DNA of 64,000 bases, from NCBI RefSeq assembly GCF_024979295.1, contig NZ_JANLCJ010000003.1, positions 492,033 to 556,032 on the forward strand, read 5' to 3'. This stretch comes from Herbiconiux daphne. Lineage in GTDB: Bacteria > Actinomycetota > Actinomycetes > Actinomycetales > Microbacteriaceae. Position 1 is the stretch's first letter. Each line of letters starts with the position of its first letter. Below are positions 45,618 to 53,064 of this stretch, in pieces. The notes under the pieces are model-generated. The model was not told the DNA's origin and ran no database searches. It saw only the letters and a program-made list of their open reading frames with translations. The position numbers were made by a program, and so were the translations under genes.

Positions 45618-47084
45618 TCAGGCGTCGAGAAGGGTGGCCACCGCGGCCGACACCCGCCGGGCGACATCCCGCTCGTCGGCCCGCACGAGCGACCCCTCGC
45701 GCACCACCGCGCGACCGTTCACCAGCAGAAGCGCCAGCGGCGGCTGAGCGCCGAGCGTCAGCGCGGCGACGGGATCGACGATGCCGGCGTGCTCGACCCC
45801 GTCGACCTTCCACAGGGCCAGATCGGCCAGCTTGCCGACCTCGATCGAGCCCAGCTCGTTGCTTCGCCCGAGCACGCGCGCGCCGCCCATGGTGGCGAGA
45901 TAGAGGCCGTCTCGTCCGCTCATGGCCGAAGCACCAACGCGCAGCCGATTCACGAGCACCGACATCCGGATCTCGGTTCCGAGTTGGCCCGATTCGTTCG
46001 ACGCCGAGCCGTCGACGCCGAGCCCGACCGCAACGCCGGCCGCCAGGAGCTGCGGCACGGGCGCGATCCCCGCGGCGAGCCGGGCGTTCGACGAGGGGCA
46101 GTGCGCCACCCCGGTGCCGGTGGCCGCGAACCGGCCGATGGCGTGCTCGTCGAGGTGCACGCAGTGCGCCATCCACACGTCGTCTCCGAGCCAGCCGAGG
46201 TCGTCGAGGTAGTCGGTCGGCGTGCGGCCGAACCGCTCGAGGCAGTAGGCGTCTTCTTCCACCGTCTCCGAGCCGTGGGTGTGCAGGCGCACGCCGAGCG
46301 AACGGGCCAGCACGGCGGATTCGCGCAGCAGGCCGGCCGTCACCGAGAACGGCGAGCACGGGGCGATCGCGATCTGCACCATCGCCTCGCGAGACGGGTC
46401 GTGCCAGCGCGCCACGGCATCCGCACTGGCCTGCAACGCGTCGGCCGTGGTCTCGACGGCGAAGTCGGGCGGGAGGCCGCCCTGCGACCGGCCGAGATCC
46501 ATCGAGCCGCGGGTGCCGTGCAGTCGCACCCCGAGGGTGCCGGCCGCCTCGACGATGCTGCCCAGGATGTCGCCCGCACCCTGCGGGAAGACGTAGTGGT
46601 GGTCGCCCATGGTCGAGCACCCCGACAGGGCCCCGACGGCCATGCCGCCGAGCGCCCCGGCGCCGACCGTGTCGGCGGTGATGCGCGACCAGGTGGGGTA
46701 GAGCGCCGTGAGCCAGTCGAACAGAATGGCGTCTTGCGCGATGCCGCGGGTGAGCCACTGGTAGAGGTGGTGGTGGGTGTTGATGAGTCCGGGGGTGAGG
46801 AGGTGGCCGGTGGCGTCGATCCGCTCGACCGAGAGGGGCGCCGCCTGCGGCTGGGTTTCGTGCGCCGACGTCGGCTGTGTCGCCTGAGAGCCGAGCAGAA
46901 TCGCGGATGCCGCCGCCGCGACATCCGGGGCCGTTCGACCCTCGACCGCCCACGACGGCGGGGCACCGGGCCCGACCGCGACGATCTCGGCCCCGTCGAT
47001 GACCACATGGCCGGAGGCATATTCCGTTCCGGCTATATCGACCGTGGCGACATACGCATTCTCGATGATCGTGCGTGCGGACAC
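45618..47084 (-). CDS. 8-oxoguanine deaminase (amidohydrolase)
   Basis: 488 residues. GTG 47084 is preferred, since GGAGG lies 5 bp before it; a GTG at 47090 overlaps the xdhC stop. The metal site is complete: THHH (His104/His106), HTH (His270) with Glu273, AHC (His307) and VDGSASNESG (Asp358). The protein matches 8-oxoguanine/guanine-type deaminases, which convert the base to the xanthine or urate level. An Ala-rich loop (about 45-85) is extra. It follows xdhC with 2 bp spacing, supporting a purine role. Confidence 0.87.
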   Translation of the reverse strand: MSARTIIENAYVATVDIAGTEYASGHVVIDGAEIVAVGPGAPPSWAVEGRTAPDVAAAASAILLGSQATQPTSAHETQPQAAPLSVERIDATGHLLTPGLINTHHHLYQWLTRGIAQDAILFDWLTALYPTWSRITADTVGAGALGGMAVGALSGCSTMGDHHYVFPQGAGDILGSIVEAAGTLGVRLHGTRGSMDLGRSQGGLPPDFAVETTADALQASADAVARWHDPSREAMVQIAIAPCSPFSVTAGLLRESAVLARSLGVRLHTHGSETVEEDAYCLERFGRTPTDYLDDLGWLGDDVWMAHCVHLDEHAIGRFAATGTGVAHCPSSNARLAAGIAPVPQLLAAGVAVGLGVDGSASNESGQLGTEIRMSVLVNRLRVGASAMSGRDGLYLATMGGARVLGRSNELGSIEVGKLADLALWKVDGVEHAGIVDPVAALTLGAQPPLALLLVNGRAVVREGSLVRADERDVARRVSAAVATLLDA

Positions 47085-47086
47085 CG

Positions 47087-48478
47087 TCACCTCCGGTCGT
47101 CTGGGCGGTTGGCGAGGCCGGGGGCCGGCGTCAGCGCGGCCTGTCGTGCCGCGCGGGATCCTGCGGCCTCCGCCGCCGCCCGATGGATCGGGCCCGAGGT
47201 GGAGCGCAACGACCGACCGCTCGAGGCGTTCCGGGCCGCGAGGATCTCGGCCAGGATCGACACCGCCGTCTCTTCAGGCGACGCCGCCCCGAGGTCGAGG
47301 CCGATCGGCGAGTGCAGCGACGCGAGTGCTGCTTCGTCGAGACCGCGTTCGAGGAGCTTGGCCACCCGTCGGTCGTGGGTGGCGCGCGACCCCATCGCGC
47401 CGACGTAGGCTACCGGGAGCGAGAGCGCCGCCTCGATGAGGGGAACGTCGAACTTGTCGTCGTGCGTGAGGATGCACAGGGCGGTGCGCTCGTCGACAAC
47501 CGTCTGCCGCAGGTAGTCGGTGGGCCACTGGTTGACGACCTCGGCGCCCGGAAAGCGGGTCGCGGTGGCGAAAACGGGTCGCGCGTCGCACACGGTGACG
47601 CGATAGCCGAGCAGGGCGGCGGCGCGTGAGAGGGCGACCGAGAAGTCGACGGCGCCGAAGATGATCATGCGCGGCGGCGGCGAGCTGACGAGCAGCACGA
47701 CCTCGACCGTCGTTCCCTCGCAGTCGATGCGGCGTCGCACGGAGCGTCCGGCGTGGATGCCGGCCGTGAGCTCGGTCGCGACCCGCGAGCGGATGTCGGC
47801 AGCGAGCGCGCCCGCCGCGGCAGCCTCGTCGACGTCGCGACCGCGGTCGCCGTGCTCGCCGTCGTGGTTGGCCTCGATGTCGATGTCTTCGCGGTCAGGG
47901 TTCCCGGATGGGCCGATGTCCTCGCGGTCGGAGGCGCCATCGCTGTCGAGCTCCTCGCCGTCATTGCTCTCGCCGTCATGACTGACGCCGGCCGCCTCGC
48001 CCGCGCCTCCCGAATCCGCGGCCTCGGCCCGCTCGTGCGCCGCCACCAGCACCATCTCGTCGCCGACGTCGGCCGGCACGAGGAGCGCGATCCCGGTCGC
48101 CTGCCCGGTGGCGGCCCGCTCCAGCTCACCCCGAACGGCCGCGGGCAGCTCGTTGCGCGCATCCGGCGGCCCGAGCTCGCGCACGAACACCGTCAACCGG
48201 CCGCCGCACGAGAGCCCGACGGCGAAGGCGTCGTCGTCGGTGAACCCGAACTCGCAGATCTCGGCGTCGCCGGTGTCGAGCACCCGCGTGCACGCGTCGT
48301 AGACGGCCCCTTCGACGCATCCGCCCGAGATGCTGCCGATCACCTGGCCGGCGTCGTCGACCGCCATCGAGGTGCCGAGCGCCCGGGGCGCGCTGCCATC
48401 GACTTCGATCACCGTGGCCACCGCGAGCCGGTGCCCACCCGCGAGCGCGGCGAGCAGCGATTCCGCCAGTTCGAGCAT
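47087..48478 (-). CDS. xdhC: XdhC/CoxI family molybdoenzyme maturation protein
   Basis: 463 residues. The N-terminal XdhC/CoxI domain (GTSMAVDDAGQVIGSISGGC, VGLSCGGRLTVFV) has the conserved Cys residues, and the C-terminal Rossmann domain contains MIIFGAVDFSVALSRAAALLG and ILTHDDKFDVPLIEAAL. Between them is an acidic insertion of about 90 residues (many Asp/Glu/Gly) absent from typical members. XdhC binds and sulfurates Moco for xanthine-dehydrogenase-type enzymes, so it serves the enzyme at 40291. Confidence 0.92.
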   Translation of the reverse strand: MLELAESLLAALAGGHRLAVATVIEVDGSAPRALGTSMAVDDAGQVIGSISGGCVEGAVYDACTRVLDTGDAEICEFGFTDDDAFAVGLSCGGRLTVFVRELGPPDARNELPAAVRGELERAATGQATGIALLVPADVGDEMVLVAAHERAEAADSGGAGEAAGVSHDGESNDGEELDSDGASDREDIGPSGNPDREDIDIEANHDGEHGDRGRDVDEAAAAGALAADIRSRVATELTAGIHAGRSVRRRIDCEGTTVEVVLLVSSPPPRMIIFGAVDFSVALSRAAALLGYRVTVCDARPVFATATRFPGAEVVNQWPTDYLRQTVVDERTALCILTHDDKFDVPLIEAALSLPVAYVGAMGSRATHDRRVAKLLERGLDEAALASLHSPIGLDLGAASPEETAVSILAEILAARNASSGRSLRSTSGPIHRAAAEAAGSRAARQAALTPAPGLANRPDDRR

Positions 48479-48540
48479 GCCGTCACCGCGCTTTCCGCCG
48501 ATCGGATCGCCCGGGTCGTGCGATCTCGCCTGTCATCAGC

Positions 48541-48560
48541 CTGACACATGAAAGTGTTAG
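48541..48560. promoter_or_regulatory. Near-perfect inverted repeat in the xdhC/amidohydrolase gap
   Basis: CTGACAC-ATGAAA-GTGTTAG: 6 of 7 positions pair. It lies 10-29 bp before the start at 48570 and 63-82 bp before xdhC, in a 91-bp divergent intergenic region. A candidate operator. Confidence 0.5.
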
Positions 48561-48569
48561 AAATTCACC

Positions 48570-49952
48570 ATGCTCCTCATCCACGACGCGGCCCACATCG
48601 TCTTCGACGCGCAGAACGACACGGTCCAGTCCCGCGGTGACGGGGGCGGTCGCGGCACGTATGCCGCATCGGGCGCCCCCGACCTCGTGCTCACCGACGT
48701 GGTGCTGGCGCCCGGTGCCGAGAGCGATGCCGCTATCGCTGCCCACCGCTCGCCAGACGCGCCCGGCGACCCCGTCATCCGTCTCGACGCCTCGGGATGC
48801 ATCGTGACTCCTGGACTCGTCAACGCCCACCACCACCTGCTGCAGAGCGCCTTCCGCACCCTCCCGGGCACACGCGGGGTGCCGATGCACGTCTGGCTGC
48901 CCACCATGGCCGAAGCGTATGCCGCGGTCGGCATCGATCCCGAACTGGCACGAGCGGCCGCCCTCGTGGGCGTGGCCGAGGGCTTGCTCGACGGCGTGAC
49001 GACGGTCGCCGACCACCACCTCACCTGGCCGGCCGGCAGCGACACCGTCGGCATCGCGCGTGCGACGGCCCAGGCCGCGCGCGAACTCGGGGGCCGGCTC
49101 GCGTTCGTGCGCGGGTCGGCGCGTGACGACCCCGAGCAGGCCGCCGCGTCGGCCGATGCGATCGCCGAGGCCCTGGTTCCGGATGCGCCGGGCGGGGTCA
49201 CCGCCGACGGCATGCTGCAGCTCGCGGTCGGCCCGGCCGGCGTGCACAGCGACAGCGAGGAGACGTTCCGACTGCTCGGCGAGGTGGCCTCCCGGCGCGG
49301 GCTGCGCCGCCGCACGCAGGCGAACGAGCAGGTCGACGTGGCCATCGCCCTCGAGCGCCACGGCCGCCGCCCGATCGAACTGCTCGACGAGTGGGGCTGG
49401 CTCGCCGACGACGTCACCCTTGCGCATCTCTGCGCCGTGACGGCCGACGAGATCGCGCTGCTCGCCGCCCGCGGCGTCACCGCCACCCACGCACCGGGAT
49501 GCGACCTGCCGATGGGCTGGGGCATCGCTCCGGTCGCCGCGCTGCTCGCTGCCGGCATCCCGGTGGGGCTCGGCACGAGCGGCGGAGGCAGCAACGACGC
49601 CGGCCACCTCCTCGCCGACGCCCGCCTCGCCATGCAGGTCGCCCCGCTCGCGGGCCCGCCGATCGACGCCCGCACGGTGCTCTCGATGGCGTCGGAAGGC
49701 TCGGCGCGGGGCCTCGGCCGCTCCGAACTCGGCCACCTGCGCCCCGGTGCCGCCGCCGACCTCTGCATCTGGGACGTCACCGGCGTCGCCGACGCGGGCG
49801 TCGCCGACCCCGTCGCCGGCCTGCTCTGGGCCTCTCCCGGCCGACGCCCCAAGCACGTCGTCGTCGCCGGTCGTGTCGTCGTGCGCGACTACCAGCTCGT
49901 GTCGCACGACGAGCGGGAGCTGGCAGCAGCCCTGAACGGGCTGCTGCGCTAG
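48570..49952 (+). CDS. 8-oxoguanine-deaminase-like amidohydrolase with altered metal site
   Basis: 460 residues. The overall fold and the N-terminal metal motif NAHHH (His87/His89) follow the deaminase family, with Glu253 and His286 kept. Two ligands are changed relative to the paralogue at 45618: the His of the HTH motif is Gln250 (RTQANE), and the Asp of VDGS is Ser337 (GTSGGG). The frame is intact and codon use is normal, so it is not an obvious pseudogene. It may have a different metal content or substrate, or be non-catalytic. It is divergent from xdhC. Confidence 0.82.
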   Translation: MLLIHDAAHIVFDAQNDTVQSRGDGGGRGTYAASGAPDLVLTDVVLAPGAESDAAIAAHRSPDAPGDPVIRLDASGCIVTPGLVNAHHHLLQSAFRTLPGTRGVPMHVWLPTMAEAYAAVGIDPELARAAALVGVAEGLLDGVTTVADHHLTWPAGSDTVGIARATAQAARELGGRLAFVRGSARDDPEQAAASADAIAEALVPDAPGGVTADGMLQLAVGPAGVHSDSEETFRLLGEVASRRGLRRRTQANEQVDVAIALERHGRRPIELLDEWGWLADDVTLAHLCAVTADEIALLAARGVTATHAPGCDLPMGWGIAPVAALLAAGIPVGLGTSGGGSNDAGHLLADARLAMQVAPLAGPPIDARTVLSMASEGSARGLGRSELGHLRPGAAADLCIWDVTGVADAGVADPVAGLLWASPGRRPKHVVVAGRVVVRDYQLVSHDERELAAALNGLLR

Positions 49953-49971
49953 CTGTGCTCGGTGCTGTGCT

Positions 49972-50106
49972 TGCTGCCGGTGCGGCCGTGCTTCGCGCGG
50001 CTGCACCGGGGCGCGCCGCCGCCTCTGCGGCGCGCCGCGACACCTGAGCGCGCGGTCGTTGCGCGGCCACGCGCTCAGTCTGGGTCGTTGAGTACGGCCC
50101 GTCGCG
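49972..50106 (+). repeat. S element copy 4, just after the amidohydrolase stop
   Basis: Stem A GGCGCGCCGC/GCGGCGCGCC (50010-50019 with 50027-50036) and stem B CTGAGCGCG/CGCGCTCAG (50044-50052 with 50070-50078) are both perfect. The stem B loop keeps the core GGTCGTTGCGCGGCC, which can form its own small hairpin. TGGGTCGTTGAGTACGGCCC follows, the conserved distal block. Confidence 0.75.
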
Positions 50107-50150
50107 TGCACTCCCGTGCCGCACCCGTCTCGAAGCACCGTTCGCCCTCC

Positions 50151-50764
50151 CGAAGCGTCAACATTCGTTGCAAAACCCAGCCCGATGCAACGGAACATGA
50201 CTTCTCGGTAAGGGGTGTTGGCAGCCCCACCCCAACCCGTCGGCACCCCGAGACACTCCCGAGTCCGCGGTCGCTGACGCGGCCACGCGCTCGACTCGGG
50301 TCGTCGCGGACGGACCCCACGCACATCCCCGTGCCCCCGCCCCACCCACGAACGTCCGACACCTTCGCGACAAGTCACAATCCGTTGAAAAACCCACCCG
50401 GATGCCGCGAAAAGTGTCTCCGCGCGCGGTGCGGGCGCCGTGAACCCAACCCGCCGGCACCGCGCGACACCCGGCCCCGCGAGACCTCAACATTCGCCGC
50501 AAAACACCGCCGAGTGCAACGGAAAGTGACTTCTCGGCGCGGAATGGGGCACGCGGAGCCAAGGCCGCCGACACCACGCGACACCCGGCCCCGCGAGACG
50601 TCAACATTCGCCGCAAAATCTAGCCGGATGCAACGAAAAGTGACTCCTCGGCACGAGGTGGGCATGCGGAGCCAAAGCCACCGGCACTACGCGACACCCG
50701 GGCCGCGAGACGTCAACACTCGGTGCAAAACGGGGCCGGATGCAACGAAAAGTGACTTCTCGGC
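50151..50764. repeat. Array of five P palindrome units
   Basis: Units begin at about 50151, 50365, 50479, 50593 and 50705. Each is about 60 bp: GCGAGACGTCAACATTCG, a short A/C-rich centre, then TGCAACGAAAAGTGACTTCT and CGG. The left half is an imperfect complement of the right, so each can form a hairpin. The last four are spaced 112-114 bp apart, and the segments between them are similar to each other (ending ACACCCGG). The whole is therefore a tandem repeat, not a set of unique spacers. Confidence 0.8.
50258..50300 (+). repeat. S element copy 5 (partial), inside the P array
   Basis: Only stem B and its loop are present. CCCGAGTC (50258-50265) pairs perfectly with GACTCGGG (50293-50300) around GCGGTCGCTGACGCGGCCAC. 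GTCGTCG follows, as in the full copies. Its arms differ from every other copy but still pair. Confidence 0.65.
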
Positions 50765-50931
50765 GAGTGGGTGGGGCAGAGGGGGGACGAGCAACGCGGA
50801 GGGCAGGACACTTAGCACGGCGCTCGGCGCGGCGCGGCGGCGCGGCGCGGCGCGGCACGCGGCACGGCGCCGAGCGGCGCGCACGGCAGGCACGACGCGC
50901 GCACTGCGGTTGCCGCATTGACGGCACGGCG

Positions 50932-51085
50932 GCGCAACGCGACGGGCCCTACTCGACGACCCAGGGTGACGGCGTGGCCGCGCCAGCGACCGCGCCGTCA
51001 CATGTCGCCCGGCGCCGCAGAGGCGGCGGCGCCGGCTGCGGAGCCGCCGCGCCGCAGCGGCCCCGCAGCAACAAGCACAGCTACA
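50932..51085 (-). repeat. S element copy 3, next to the reductase stop
   Basis: Stem B GTGACGGCG/CGCCGTCAC (50966-50974 with 50993-51001) and stem A GGCGCCGC/GCGGCGCC (51011-51018 with 51026-51033) are perfect. The shared block CTCGACGACCCAGGGT is at 50952-50967. It lies within about 15 bp of the stop of the gene at 51098 and has the same orientation relative to that gene as the other copies. Confidence 0.72.
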
Positions 51086-51097
51086 GCCCCAGCACCC

Positions 51098-52189
51098 TCA
51101 CAGCTCCAGCACCAGCCGCGGGCAGGCGGCGCGTGAGACGCAGATCATCATGACCTCGTTGGATTCCTGCTCGTCGGGGGTGAGCACCGAGTCGCGGTGC
51201 TCGACCTCGCCCGAGACGACGGGGGTCTCGCAGGTGCCGCAGGTGCCCTCGCGGCACGACGACAGCACGAGCACCCCGGCTTCCTCGACCACGTCGAGGA
51301 TCGACCGGTCCGGCGGCACTTCGAGCGTGAGCCCCGACAGCTCGAGCTCGACCTCGAACGCCTCCTGGCGCACCGGTTCGGCGACCTCGCGCGCCTCGAA
51401 ACGCTCCAGGTGCAACGTGCCCCGCGGCCAGCCGGCTTCCTGCGCCTGAGCCTCGAGGGCCGCGAGCATGCGCGCGGGCCCACAGGCGTAGACGGCGACG
51501 GGCGATCCGGATGCCTCCACGTCTTCGACCCCGGACACCACCGCGTCGAGCGACGCGACGTCGAACCGCCGGCCCTCGTCGGAGGTGTACACCGACACGC
51601 GCGAGCCGTACTGCTCGACGAGGTCGTCGACGAACGGCATCCGTTCGAGCGAGCGCCCGGCGTAGGCCAGCGTCCATGGGGCTCCGGCGGCCTCGACGGC
51701 ACGGATCATCGGCAGAATCGGCGTGATGCCGATCCCCCCGGCGACGAACGCATACGTCGCCGACGCACCGCCAGCCGAGCCGCCCGAAGCCGACCCCCCA
51801 CCAGCCGACGAACCACCCGTCGACCCCCCACCCGCCAAACCGCCCCCGCCCACCCCAGGTGGCAACCCCAGCTCGAAGTGGTTCAGCGGCCCCCGCACCC
51901 GCAGCTCGGTGTCGACGCCGACGTGTGCGTGCAGGTGCTCCGATCCGCCCCGGCCGTCGGGCTCGCGCAGCACGGCGATCTGGTAGCGCGACCGGTCGGC
52001 CGGGTCTCCGCAGAGCGAGTACTGCCGCTCGACGCCGGGCTGCACCACCACGTCGAGGTGCGCTCCGGGCGTCCACGCCGGCAGGTCGCTGCCGTCGACC
52101 GCGCGCAGCTCGAGCAGCACCACCCCCTCGGCCACCTGGCGGGCCAGGGTGACGACGGCGTCGATCTCGGTCAGGGGTGAAGCCGTCAT
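51098..52189 (-). CDS. Phthalate-dioxygenase-reductase-type oxidoreductase
   Basis: 363 residues in the order FNR-like flavin domain (RQYSLCGDP), NAD-binding domain (VAGGIGITPILPMI, YACGP) and C-terminal [2Fe-2S] ferredoxin (CREGTCGTCETPVV with a distal Cys in MICVS). It moves electrons from NAD(P)H to a Rieske oxygenase or similar. No oxygenase gene is adjacent. A Gly/Ser/Ala repeat of about 35 residues is inserted between the flavin and NAD domains. The start overlaps the regulator stop by 4 bp. Confidence 0.88.
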   Translation of the reverse strand: MTASPLTEIDAVVTLARQVAEGVVLLELRAVDGSDLPAWTPGAHLDVVVQPGVERQYSLCGDPADRSRYQIAVLREPDGRGGSEHLHAHVGVDTELRVRGPLNHFELGLPPGVGGGGLAGGGSTGGSSAGGGSASGGSAGGASATYAFVAGGIGITPILPMIRAVEAAGAPWTLAYAGRSLERMPFVDDLVEQYGSRVSVYTSDEGRRFDVASLDAVVSGVEDVEASGSPVAVYACGPARMLAALEAQAQEAGWPRGTLHLERFEAREVAEPVRQEAFEVELELSGLTLEVPPDRSILDVVEEAGVLVLSSCREGTCGTCETPVVSGEVEHRDSVLTPDEQESNEVMMICVSRAACPRLVLEL

Positions 52190-52878
52190 GACCCGAACCT
52201 CCGCTCCTTCACGATGAACAGGTGGTAATCGCCCTCGGCGAGCGAGCACCAGCGGTGCAGGGTGCCACCGGCGTAGTGGATCGAGTCGCCCGGCATCAGC
52301 TCGAACTCGCCGTCGTCGGCCAGATCGACCAGCACCCGGCCGCTCACCACGTGCAAGAACTCGTCTTCGTCGTGCCGGTAGAACTCCCCCGGCGACCGGT
52401 TCGAACCCCGGAACTCCATCGGGATGAACGACACCTCGCCGTGCACCAGGATGCGCGCCTCGCCGCCGCCGAACGGCCCCTGCGGGCCTTCCATCGACCG
52501 CACCAGCGACACGCGCGAGTCGCCCTCACCCGGCACCAGGTCGTCGGTCGCCGCGGCGATCAGCTCGATCTGACTCGAGCCGAGCGCCCGCGCGATGCGT
52601 TCGAGCGACACCATGCTGGGCCGCGCCTGACCCCGTTCCAGCTGGCTGAGGAACGGATGCGACAACTGCGCGAGCCGCGCCAGCTCGACCAGCGTGAGAC
52701 CCCGCGCCTGACGGAACGAGCGGATGCGCGCACCGAGGCGTTCGGTCTGCTCGTCGAGGGCGACGCTTCCGGATGTGATGGCGCACCCCCTTCCGCTTCG
52801 AGCGCTCCGAGCACGCGCGTTCGCCGCGCGTCGACGACCCGATCGGCACGGGTCTCCACAGACAGTAACCACGAACAT
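52186..52878 (-). CDS. XRE-cupin transcriptional regulator
   Basis: About 230 residues if ATG 52878 is used. The true start may be further downstream or upstream (52968, 52992), since the first 50 residues are basic and unlike the family. The HTH (RQARGLTLVELARLAQLSHP, FLSQLERGQARPSMVSLERI) and C-terminal cupin (FYRHDEDEFLHVVSGRVLVD, LMPGDSIHYAGGTLHRW) are clear. Such proteins sense small molecules with the cupin. It is divergent from the catabolic genes at 53065 and is their likely regulator, and it is translationally coupled to the reductase. Confidence 0.85.
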   Translation of the reverse strand: MFVVTVCGDPCRSGRRRAANARARSARSGRGCAITSGSVALDEQTERLGARIRSFRQARGLTLVELARLAQLSHPFLSQLERGQARPSMVSLERIARALGSSQIELIAAATDDLVPGEGDSRVSLVRSMEGPQGPFGGGEARILVHGEVSFIPMEFRGSNRSPGEFYRHDEDEFLHVVSGRVLVDLADDGEFELMPGDSIHYAGGTLHRWCSLAEGDYHLFIVKERRFGS

Positions 52879-52966
52879 CCCGACGCGCGAAATCGGATGT
52901 CGCCGCAATTTACATTCGGAAATCTTTGCGTTACGCGCCGGAAACGCGCCGTCCGTAGCGTGAGCC

Positions 52967-52985
52967 ATGTTGAACCCATCAACAT
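52967..52985. promoter_or_regulatory. 19-bp palindrome in the divergent regulatory region
   Basis: ATGTTGA-ACCCA-TCAACAT, with perfectly paired 7-bp arms, lies 80 bp before the amidohydrolase start at 53065 and 89 bp before the regulator start. The size and symmetry suit a dimeric XRE regulator. Confidence 0.6.
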
Positions 52986-53064
52986 CCAGCACCGATCACC
53001 CCAGCGTCGAGATGATCATCAACCCGGGCCGAACAGCCCACCACCGAGCGGGGAGTTCGATTCG

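Larger units (their letters stand above)
49953..51097. other. Gene-free repeat island between two convergent genes
   Basis: 1145 bp with no credible gene. In order it contains S element copy 4 (plus), P unit 1, partial S copy 5, four P units at about 114-bp spacing, a simple GC repeat (about 50820-50890, runs of GGCGC), and S copy 3 (minus). The two full S copies face each other across the array. Confidence 0.8.

Noticed and set aside
49972..50106. S elements as integron attC sites
   Set aside because: They are structured and variable, but the required RYYYAAC/GTTRRRY core boxes are not present and there is no gene-cassette organisation.
50365..50764. Possible CRISPR array (regularly spaced palindromic repeats)
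   Set aside because: The spacing is regular, but the segments between the palindromes are similar to each other, the repeats are too long and divergent, and no cas gene is near. It is a tandem repeat.
52879..53064. TPP riboswitch before the importer operon (because of the THI5-like binding protein)
   Set aside because: The conserved CUGAGA and ACCUG-type segments of the TPP element are not present; only the short palindrome is convincing.
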